Assembly: GCA_024516035.1 (NCBI GenBank)
Contig: CM044955.1
Span: 13,554,079 to 13,618,078 of the forward strand
Direction of reading: 5' to 3'
Origin: Bactericera cockerelli
Lineage: Eukaryota; Arthropoda; Insecta; Hemiptera; Triozidae
DNA: 64,000 nucleotides
Below the pieces are notes generated by a model. It did not search any database and had not been told where the DNA came from. It saw only the letters and a program-made list of their open reading frames with translations. Shown here in pieces: positions 13,065-25,000 of this stretch (positions are counted from its first letter, which is position 1; every line of letters begins with the position of its first letter). The position numbers and the translations under genes are program-made.

Positions 13065-16000
13065 CATCATCATCATAGGGTGACGTCATCGTGGACGATG
13101 GTAGCCAGACAGTAGAAGAATGACTCCAGCACTTCTACCACTGTCTTTACAAGGAGGCTAATTGACAAGGGCCCCCAGAACCAAGCCAATGCTGGTCTAC
13201 TCCCTGTTTATAGTCCCCCAGCCAGCCACAAATGGTCTTATTTGTAATGAATCTCTATCTATATTCTACTAGCGGGCTGTCGCCCGCTTTGCGGGCCGAG
13301 GCATGGCCGTGAAAGCAAAAAATCCTTTTTCGCCAATGGCAGGTCTTGTAGTGGGAATTTCGAAAAATCCCGTCTTATTGCACATCTAGACTATAAGACA
13401 AAGCTACCTACCAAATTTCAGCTCACTAGGTATTACGGCTTGGGCTGTAGAGCGATGATCAGTCAGTCAGTCAGTGACTTTGACATTTATATATTAAGAT
13501 TATATTAAAGTGGTGTTTTTCAACTTTTTAGTTATATACACCTTTTTGTAGTAAATAATTTTGCAATAATCAACCCCCCCCCCCTTTCAACTGACCAGGT
13601 TCATCATGTTCAACCACTACGGGATCCCTCGCGACAACCTCCTGAACAAGACAGGTGACGTCACCCCGGAAGGTGTCTACACAAGTCCCTTCCGGGACCC
13701 TAACAAGCGGCTAGGGTCCTCCTTGGGTGCGCTGTCCACGGGGAGGGTCAGCATCATCGGGTTCTGTGTGGCCTACCTGTCGAAAGCCATCACCATAGGC
13801 GTGAGGTATGCGGCCGTGAGGAAACAGTTTGGACCCCCGGGCCAAGGTGAGCACCTCTGTTATTATTATTATACAATTCTTTATTTTATTAGATACAAAA
13901 GGACATTATGTACATATAAATAATAATTTTAACAGTGAAAAAATGAAAAAAAAAACAATATATACAATAAAAATGAAAAAGAATAGAAAATATTTGAAAA
14001 CATATGTCCTAACTAAAGGGCGGGGTTATTGCCTATGGCAATGTGAAAGTAGGATCCTACCTTAACAATAATGTTAAGGTAGGATCACACTCTATGGCAC
14101 AGATGCCATAATTTCTATGGCGAGAAAAAAAACGAATGGCACATATAATATATGGCGCTCACACGATGCCATAATATATAATGTGGCAGAAAACTCTATG
14201 ACATTGTATGTCTTCCCCCTTGCCATAGACAAGCCTGCCAGTCGTCACCATTTCATATTGTAGACCATGTGTGTGATGAAGCACTCACACGAATGCCATA
14301 GATCCTGCCTGCCATACGTCTATGGCACCATAGAAAAAACTTGTCGTCATACACCCAAATAGTTCTATGGTCATGTAAACAAAGACCGATCACACGCTAT
14401 GGCAAGGGAGATTGCCATATTATATGTCGCTCTGCCATATCGTGTGATCCTACCTTTACTGCTGGAGAGGGTGAATTTATTTTAGGAATGCTACTCGAAA
14501 AATTTACAAGTTTGAGTAATAGTAATATTATCGCCTTATTTATACTGCACGATTAGGACTAATAATGTCCCTTAAAAATTAAAGTCTATGAAACTTTAAA
14601 AAAAGACGACTAAAACGTAGTCTGCGCGACCGAGTGAAATAGCGCACTGACTTGCAGAGGTTTGTTTACGTGGCTAGTTCTCCATTGCTTTTTTCTTCAT
14701 GGAATCAACAGGCAAATCAATAGACAATTTTTATTGTATCACAGAACTTTGTTATCATCAGATGTGAGTACACGTGAGATTCAAGCTACCAAGGTCTGTT
14801 GTATAAATAAGATATACAAAGAAAAGATGAGTGTTTCGCAGACTTTTTTGTCGTAGCCAGGAAACAGAAGGTACTATAGACGGTTTCGCTGTTGTAGCTT
14901 GCCCATGCCTCCCCTCTGATGGGTAAGAAGTGACACAAGACTCCCCCATGAAATGCTGGGTCAACACGAGCGTGCCGGAAAGTATCTCTTAATAACAACT
15001 GTAACCAAATTTTGGATACAAGTTTTTTGTCGGCTTTTGGATTCAAACCCGGGACCTTCCAAGTGTTAATAATAATAAATAGTTTTAGTGAGATAGACTG
15101 AAATGTCTCCTCACTATTAACTTAGAAGCAAAAAAAAAAAAATGTATCTACCTCGAAATAATATCGCCTTATTTACACTACCCCATGAGGACTATTAAAG
15201 TCCCATTATTTCAGCAGTAAGCCCAAGAGTCCCAAGAAGACGTATAAATATGTGGTAAAAATTCCAAATGGGAGGATAACATGTCATGTCCCGGCTGGGT
15301 TTCGAACCCACGACCTCTGGAATCTTTGGATTTACAGAGTGCCGCCTTTACCACTGAGCTACCGAGACAGCTACCGGGACGCTCAGTGGTAAGCGAGTAT
15401 CTTACCACTGAGCTAATCGCGCGCTCCTATTGTAATACATATTGTTCTGGGCTTAATAGCTTTACTTATAAAACTTGGCCTTATAAGATTTTCTATTATT
15501 ATTATTATTGTTTTTGTTTTTTAATAACTTTTACCTGTTTCATTTCCCAGACGCCACCCCTGCCGCGGAGCTACCCGTGATAGAGTACGAGCTGCTGCAG
15601 TGGCGGCTCTTCCCTCACCTGGCGGGCGCCTACCTACTCAAGGTGTTCTCCGACTTCTTCACACGGGAGCTGGCCTCGTTCCAGGGGCGGCTGATGGCGG
15701 GGGAGGACAAGGAGTGGTGTGCCGCCATGGGGGCGGAGATACACGCCCTGTCCAGTGCGGGCAAGCCTCTGGCGGGCTGGACGGCACGGGATGGGATACA
15801 GGAGTGTCGGGAGGCGTGCGGGGGACACGGCTATCTGAAGAGTAGGTGTATTTTTTTCCTCCAATTTTCCATATTCATCATCATCATCATCATCATAGGG
15901 TGGCGTCATCGTGAACGATGGTAGCCAGACAGTGGAGGAATGACTCAGCACTTCTACCAATGTCTTTACAAGGAGGCTTATAATTGACAAGGGGCCCCAG

Positions 16001-19000
16001 AACCAAGCCAATGCTGGTCTACTCCCTGTTTATAGTCCCCCAGCCAGGCTTAAAGTCATAAACTTAAAAATAAACTTAACTTTTTTTGGTGTTTGAGAAA
16101 ATAAACAGAAACCAGCTGGCGAGCAAAAAAATTGGAACATTTTTTGTTGCATCTGCTTGTGGTCCAGAAGTCGTAAGTAGGGTTGGGTAAGAGTAAAGAA
16201 CATCTGAGGTTGTCATTTCCGGCCCTACTTAGGCTGGGCGACTTAAATTTAATGCATCCACGATGGTGTAATTCCAAGCTAATGGAGGCTAAAAACCCCT
16301 TCCTGATAAATTGACACAACTGTTAACAATATTGCAAAGATAATGAAGAGAAGATAGAATCTGAAATTGACCCTTATTGTTGTACTCAAAAAATCACTTT
16401 TTCAAGGGACATGAAAAATCATGGAAAATATTTATTCATTACTAATTATAAGAGGCGAAAAAATATAGTATAATTATTATTGTTTTCTCCTTTATATTTT
16501 AACTAGCCGTTTGCCCGTGCTTTGCAACGGGACTAAATTTCAAATTTACTAAGGCATGGCCGTACTGCTGGACAGCAATGCCTTTTTGAACTTTTTATAA
16601 TTTTTCTGGACAAAGCGATAATGGTTTTGGGGGGGTCAATTCTGAGACATTTTTCGCTATCTCTTACCGTTTTGGCTAAACAACTCCGGACAAACAAACA
16701 AACATAGGTAGGTAGTCCTTTTTTCTGTTTTATATATAGAGATGTTTGTTTTTCCCTTTCTTTCTTTCTTTCCATTTTAATGATATGTTTGTTCTTCTTT
16801 CAATCCTCCAGTCGCTGGCCTGGGTCATCTCAGAAATGACAACGACCCCAACTGCACATACGAAGGAGACAACAATGTGCTGGTTCAACAGACCAGTAAC
16901 TGGCTCCTCAGTCAGTTCAAGGAGAAGAACTTCCGCTCACCAATGTCATCGGTGGATTTTCTGCAGAACTTTGATCAAATTCTGAGCTCCAAACTTTCGG
17001 TGAAGACACCCACGGACTTCTGTTCTCCCCAGGTAGGAAAATTTTACTTCCAACTTATCGGAATATATACAATAAACCCGAGAAACTTAGTGAGTATGTA
17101 ATGTGGAATGTTTTTTTGTATTCAGAGATGAATATTATTTTTGAAAGGTTGCAGAGGATTCAAAAAACAATTTCTTGCATTTTTAGGACAAAAATTCAAT
17201 ACACACAAATAATGGATGAATTTAAGAGTATGCATGTATACCAATTAATTACATTTACGCCCCACAAATTGAGTGAGTCTGCAATATAGAATGATTTTTT
17301 CTTAAAGAAATTCCTATGGACCAAAATTGAAAATCAGGACGTTTTCTGTAAAATAGAATAGAATAGAATATACCTTGTTTCTACTGCCGAGGTAAAACTG
17401 AAAAGTCCCTTTACTCCAGCAGTCAAACAGGTCTTATAAATTTTATGGGATAAATATAGGAAATATTATGTCGGGGTTTTTTAATTATTTAATATTGTAT
17501 CGGCCGTGATTAGAAAATTTTCGAATGAAATTTGTACCAAGACAAAATTGATGAGTCTAGTCGCTGTGACCATTTTTTTTACAATTTAAATTTTTATTGA
17601 ACTGTACACAAACTATAACACAAACACTTCATTCAGTGTATTTGTGAAGGGGAATGAGCCCGCAATGCTGGCTGCATTCCCCCTCTGAATGGCCAGGCTT
17701 AAACGTTGGATGCGGTATGAATGTATGATGCTGCTCTGTGACCAATTTTTATTTATTTATTTACACTTTATTTTTTTTACAAAACAATCATCAACAACAA
17801 CAAAAAATATAACAATAAATTAAAAAAAAAAACTTAGAAATATTTACAAAAAGAAATATTATTAATTTTTATTACAATTGTTTTGTAATCCGGGGCGAAG
17901 TTAATGCCTTAGGCATTCTCTGCCACTTAACCAATTGTGTTAGCCCACGAGGATTGACCGGTTTTATTTTCGGCCTTGTAGAAAATTTTCTTCTCTGTAC
18001 TTTCTATGTCGGGGGTCCACTCGTACCTTGTGGAGAAAAACTGAGTGGCTATTTGTATGGATAGCGACTAGTGGCCGTATTACGAGAGGGAATATGGTTC
18101 TGGGGCAAAAGATGTGATTAGGAGTTACGTGACGCTGAGCCACTCAATGGAGTTGGGAGGATAACATAAATAACACAAAGAAATTACATACAAACATTTT
18201 TTTTTTAAGATGAGTGTTTCATAGCCTTTTTCATTTCGTAGCCATGAAACAGGAACTACTGTAGACGCTTGTGGTCTGTGTTGCAGCCTGCCCATCCCGT
18301 AGTGTGCCTCCCCTCTGATGGGCGAGAAGTGACACAATACCACAATACTTCCCATTTAGGTGCTGGGTCAACACGAGCGCACCAGAAGGTATCCCTTACA
18401 AACAACTGTATCCAAATTTTTAATACAAATTTTTGTCGGTGCGGGGATTCGAACACGGGTCCTTCCGCATGGCAAGCGAGTGCTTAACCACTGAGCTATT
18501 CGTGCGCTCTAATTAATTCCCGTATCCCGTAAATTACCGTAAACAAATACAATTTTCTTACATACATTTAAAAAAAACCATGTCTCGATAGCTCAGTGGT
18601 GAAGGCGTCGATCTGGTAATACAGAGGTTACTGGTTCGAAACCCAGCCGGGACATGAGAACTGTTATGCTCCCATTTGAGATCTTGACTTTACAATAATA
18701 CGTCTTGGACTTACTGCTGTAATATTGGGACTCGTTTGTCCTATTGGGTTAGTGTTAATAATGCGATATTATTATTACTATAATTAATGGGTGTTTGTAC
18801 TTTCAATATTATGAAAATCTGAAGAAATTCTCCATCATTAGTAATAGTTTCAGGAGTACGCGCCTTATTTTACTCCAGTTCAAGTCGTTTTTCAGATGTT
18901 TAACCCTTGATGTGCTCCGTTGCAGGTTGTACTGGGTTGTACCTATCTCATCAAACTTCATGAATTTTTAACCTGATATAATTATCACTTCTATTTATTC

Positions 19001-22000
19001 TATCCAAGTTCATTTCTCTTTCAATCATGTAATTCCTATCAAAATGATATTATATGTATGATATTCTATTAAATTATCCTTAAGTAATCTAAATGTAATT
19101 TTTTTTTTTAAAGACCATTTGTAAATTGTGCTTAATGTTTCACAAACTGCATAATAAAACACATTATGTTATATTATATGTACGAGTGGCTGATATGCTT
19201 CCTCTTCAAGCTCTTTTTCAAATGTTTAACCCTTGATGTGCTCCGTTGCAGGTTGTACTGGGTATGTACGAGTGGCTGATATGCTTCCTCCTCAAATCAT
19301 TTTTCAAATGTTTAACCCTTGATGTGCTCCGTTGCAGGTTGTACTGGGCATGTATGAGTGGCTGATATGCTTCTTTTTCAAATGTTTAACCCTTGATGTG
19401 CTCCGTTGCAAGTTGTACTGGGAATGTACGAGTGGCTGATATGCTTCCTCCTCAAGCCCATTTTCAAATGTTTAACCCTTGATGTGCTCCGTTGCAGGTT
19501 GTACTGGCTATGTACGAGTGACTGATATTCTTCCTCTTCAAACCATTTTTCAAATGTTTAACCCTTGATGTGCTCCGTTGCAGGTTGTACTGAGTATGTA
19601 CGAGTGGCTGATATGCTTCCTCCTCAAGTCCACAGCTGAGAGAGTCCAGTCCAATTTGAGTCGAGGTGCAGACATCTTCACAGCCAAGAACTTCAGCCAG
19701 GTCTACTATGCCAGAAGTCTGTCTATTGTCTACGCCGAGGTAAGGATATTATCTACTATGCCAGGAGTCTGTCTATTGTCTACGCCGAGGTAAGGATATT
19801 ATCTACTATGCCAGAAGTCTGTCTATTGTCTACGCCGAGGTAAGGATATTATCTACTATGCCAGGAGTCTGTCTATTGTCTACGCCGAGGTAAGGATATT
19901 ATCTACTATGCCAGAAGTCTGTCTATTGTCTACGCCGAGGTAAGGATATTATCTACTATGCCAGGAGTCTGTCTATTGTCTACGCCGAGGTAAGGATATT
20001 ATCTACTATGCCAGAAGTCTGTCTATTGTCTACGCCGAGGTAAGGATATTATCTACTATGCCAGGAGTCTGTCTATTGTCTACGCCGAGGTAAGGATATT
20101 ATCTACTATGCCAGAAGTCTGTCTATTGTCTACGCCGAGGTAAGGATATTATCTACTATGCCAGAAGTCTGTCTATTGTCTACGCCGAGGTAAGGATATT
20201 ATCTACTATGCCAGAAGTCTGTCTATTGTCTACGCCGAGGTAAGGATATTATCTACTATGCCAGAAGTCTGTCTATTGTCTACGCCGAGGTAAGGATATT
20301 ATCTACTATGCCAGAAGTCTGTCTATTGTCTACGCCGAGGTAAGGAGATTATCTACTATGCCAGAAGTCTGTCTATTGTCTACGCCGAGGTAAGGATATT
20401 ATCAACAGTATTTCCAGTGACCAGGTCTACTATGCCAGAAGTCTGTCTTTTTTTTTTTTTTTTTTTTTTTTTTTCAAAATACAATTTAGGTATACAATAA
20501 TTACAGTTTAAGTATACAAGAATAAATTACAGAATAATAGCAGATATAAAACATTTCAGCATTGTACATTTTTTTTTTTTTTTTTTTTTTACACATGAAG
20601 TTATCTACATCTTATCTAGATTACACATTCTACTGGTTGACGTTTTTCCCATTTATCATTATTATTAAAAAAACAAATCTGCTATGCTTCGACCCGCAAT
20701 TGAATCATTTCAAACTCTAAACTCTTTTTTTGTTGTTGTAGTAATAATAATAATAATAACAACACTCTTGAATAAAAGGTTGCCACCAGGCGAGGTTAAT
20801 GTTCAAAGCATTTTCTACCATCTCACAACCCTCAGAGTCTTATTATTATGTGGTCACAAAATCAAATGGATGAGAAAAAATTCATGCACTGAGTGGGATT
20901 CGAACCAACGGATCCCTACGCTACCTGGATTACCAGACTAGTGTGTTAACCACTGGATATAATAGAACTCCATTTTTTTCTCTCTTATATCCTGATTTCT
21001 CTTTCTAAATGGGTCAGTTTTCCTTATACAGGGGTAAATATCTTAATTTGTATCTTTTTTTACAGAGGTTTACCGTAATTAGTTATTATATACAGGGTGT
21101 CCCACCAAACTTGGACACCTCAAATTACTCGGCCCCTGAAAGAGTTTTTGAAAAATAAAAAATCTAGGGTACATGTGCTAATTATGTGGCTTCAGTTATG
21201 AATTTTTTTTTATACAGAGTGGTTCAAAAGTCAGAAATTGAGGTGTCAACTTTCGATTTTTCAATGGATCGACCTGAATTTTTTTGATAATTTTACTTCT
21301 AAATGATTCCTGAGTACTTTTTTAAACAAAAATATTACATACAGGGTGGTTTTTTTTCGACCAATTTTTTTTCTAATTCTTGAATAACTCAAGTTCGGTT
21401 AATTTTTTCGATAACAAGAACAGAATGTGTTTGTGTAATGAATACACGAACTTTCAATTGGCATCAAAAAATTTTATACAGGGTGGTTCACAAGTGAAAT
21501 AATGACTTGATTTTTTTTAAAACCGAGTTTTTTTAATTTTTTATTCAGGATTAATTATTCTCGTCTAATTTTACACATTTTCCGTTAGTCATATCGAAAA
21601 ACAAAACTAAAGTGTTATATAGGGTGAGACATAATTTTTTTTGTAACACCCTGTATATGGGCAGTCAAAGAGACGCAAAATTAAATATAAAGACTAAATA
21701 TGCAAGAAAAACTTTGATTTTTAATTAAACTAAAAAGTTATGGTTTTTTAACCAATATTGTCGCATGGACCACCCTGTAGATATTTTCTTAAACTATCAT
21801 TTAGGTACTCTAAGTTGTATAAAATTCAACGAACACTTCGAATCATGTGGTAAAAAAAGTAAAAAACACGAATTTGAAGCCATTTTCAATTTGGTGTCCA
21901 CACTGAATGATTTTAAAACTTGAAATAAAAAGTAGGTACGTGTAGACACAAAATGGAGCATGGCTTTTTGAATTCATTTTTTTCTTTCAGATTTGGACTC

Positions 22001-25000
22001 TTCGTTGAATTTTAGACAATTTTGACTACCCACATGATGGTTTAAGAAAATATCTACAGGGTGGTCCATGCGACAATATTAGTTAAAACACCATAACTTT
22101 TTGGTTTAATTAAAAGTCAAAGTTTTTCTTGCATATTTAGTCTTTACATTTAATTTTGCGTCTCTTTGACTGCCCATATACAGGGTGTTACAAAAAAATT
22201 ATGTCTCACCCTGTACAACACTTTAGTTTTGTTTTTCGATATGACTAACGAAAAATGTGTAAAATTAGACGAGAATTATTAATTCTAAATAAAAAATTAA
22301 AAAAACTCGGTTTTAAAAAAAATCAAGTCATTATTTCACTTGTGAACCACCCTGTATAAAATTTTTTGATGCCAATTGAAAGTTCGTGTATTCATTACAC
22401 AAACACATTCTATTCTTGTTATCGAAAAAATTAACCGAACTTGAGTTATTCAAGATTTAGAAAAAAAATTGGTCGAAAAAAAACCACCCCGTATGTAATA
22501 TTTTTGTTTAAAAAAGTACTCAGGAATCGTTTAGAAGTAAAATTATCAAATAAAATTCAGGTCGATCCATTGAAAAATCGAAAGTTGACACCTCAATTTC
22601 TGACTTTTGAACCACCCTGTATAAAAAAAAATTCATAACTGAAACCGCATAATTAGCACATGTACCCTGAATTTTTTTATTTTTCAAAAACTCTTTCAGG
22701 GGCCGAGTAATTTGAGGTGTCCAAGTTTGGTGGGACACCCTGTATTGAATTTTCTGGAGTATAGGGACTTTTCAGTCTTACCTCGGCAGTATGAACAAGG
22801 TATATTCTATTCTATTCTGTTCTATTCTATATAGATTTAAATTTTAAACATCACAAACTATCTTAATTTGTATTTTTTCTACAGAGGTTTGCCGTAAAGA
22901 AACTGCTAGAGTTTGCCCAGGACTCAAGTGATGTTAGTATTGGAAATGTACTTACCAAGCTCGCCATTCTCTACTCCACCTGGAGCCTGGAGAAACATCT
23001 CGCCACTTTCTATCAAGGTACTTTTAGATAATAAAAAAAGATAAGTATCGCGAAATTCACTCCCAATTCATTTTCTCTCCCTTTGCCGTTGTAACTTTCG
23101 GATCTTTTGGTCCAGATGCCTTGGGTCTATTCAATTTTATTTCCAAGTCTCTGGTGCTTGAAACGAAAGAGAGACGTGCAGGGGAGTACTTCCGACAAAG
23201 AGTGAGTTTCGCGGTACAAAGGGGAAATGTGGCATCTGTGTTGAGCACACTGAAGAAAGAAGAGGTTTTAAATTAAATATATTATATCAATTAAAAACTT
23301 CAATGATATTTCAGAAATCAACAGAAAAAAAACTCTTACATAATATTTATATTGGCCTGTTGGCGAGTGCTATTTTTGACGAGATTGATATGTACTTCAT
23401 GTACACTATCAGCGCAAGACAGCTAGTCAACATTATGCTCTTATTAAAAACCCTTATATGTATATGTGCACTAGTAGTCAAGTGTTTAACGCACTAGTCT
23501 GGTAATAATAATAAGTTTTATTGTGAATATGCTATATACAAAAATGTACGTACACAACGTTAAATTAAAAGTTAAAAAAGAGTAATCTAGGTAGTATGTA
23601 TTTTCGACGAATACAATACTTTCCTTATTATAGGATAAGGAAAGTAAAAAAGTGAAACTGAGAGAGTTTCGATGTATATTTACTAGGTGCACTGGTGGTC
23701 AAGTGAACTCAAGTGGTTAAGGCGCTAGTCTGGTAATCCAGGTAGCGTAGGGATCAGTTGGTTCGAATTCCACCCAGCGCATGAATTTGTTTGGGCCAGT
23801 TAATATTTAGACTGGCCGTTGTACATAAATTGTTAATAAAGTTGAGTCTCAATTCAGTTAGCCTACTAGTGCGTTCACATTCCTCCTTCTTAAACATGGC
23901 GCGGTCGAAAAATTTACTACCTACGTTTCCTTTCTAAGTAAAGTTTCTAAGTTTCAAACTTTTTGGTGAGATGGAACAATTCAATAAACCGTGTTCACTA
24001 CTAATGATGGGAAATTCAGCCCTGAACTTCAAAGAATTTATACGAGATACCAAGATATATTTTGCAGCTACGAAGACAGACACGGAATCAAAAACTGTTA
24101 AGGTAGCTCGTCTAAAAAATTTGATGGGACGAGAAGCATTAAATCATTATGAAGCAAGAACTACTTTGAAGGAGGATGAAGAAACTGTGGAAGGAATAAT
24201 AAAAGTGCTGGCAGAGATTTGTCTACCCAAGAAAAATGAAATTTGGGACGTATATCAATTTTTTGATAGAAAACAGCAAAGTGGTGAAACGTTTGACAAT
24301 TATTATTCTGAGCTGAGAAGATTAGTGAAGAGCTGTTGTTTTGATTCCCAAGAAGAGAAGCTGCTCAAAGTTCAAATCGTGTTGGGTGTCCATTCAAGAA
24401 GTGTGCAGCAGCGGCTACTAAGAGAAGATATGTCACTGGACAAGGTTGTCGATTACTGTAAATCTGTGGAGTTGGCGGAAAAAAAGTCGCAAGCATTGTG
24501 CTTAAACGTTCCGGTTACTCATGTGCTTTCTCAATGTGGAGCTGTGCAAAGTGGAGATGAGGCGCAGGTCCATGCAGTGTATGATGAGAAGCGATATCCG
24601 TCTTCATCTTCAAGGCCTCCCCAGCAGAGTCGTCAGTACAGTGAGCAATGTCAGCAGTGTGGTGGATATCATGATAGTGATGTAGTTTGCCTGGCAAGGG
24701 GTAGACAATGTAATGCTTGTGGTGAAAAGGGTCATTTTGCTAGAATGTGTAAGAGAAAATTATTTTTTCATAAGAATGTTCGTGAAGTGAAAAGTGATGA
24801 TGTTGCTTCAAAGTATGATTATGAAGTTAATATTGATTCAGTGCATACTAATGAGCTGCATGATGGTAAAAAGCAGAAATCTTGGATGAAACAGATACTG
24901 GTTAATAATTTTCCTATAGATTTTAAATTAGATACAGGCAGTGAAGTTAATATTTTGCCTACTAAGTACTTAGGACGTATGAAGCCTAGACCCAGTTTGA

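Noticed and set aside
15634..16011. 125-codon minus-strand frame
   Set aside because: Antisense shadow of the GC-rich ACOX3 exon 7 and the repeat H copy next to it.
19701..20403. CRISPR-like appearance of the 50-bp array
   Set aside because: There are no spacers: units are contiguous copies of an exon end and intron start in a eukaryotic gene.
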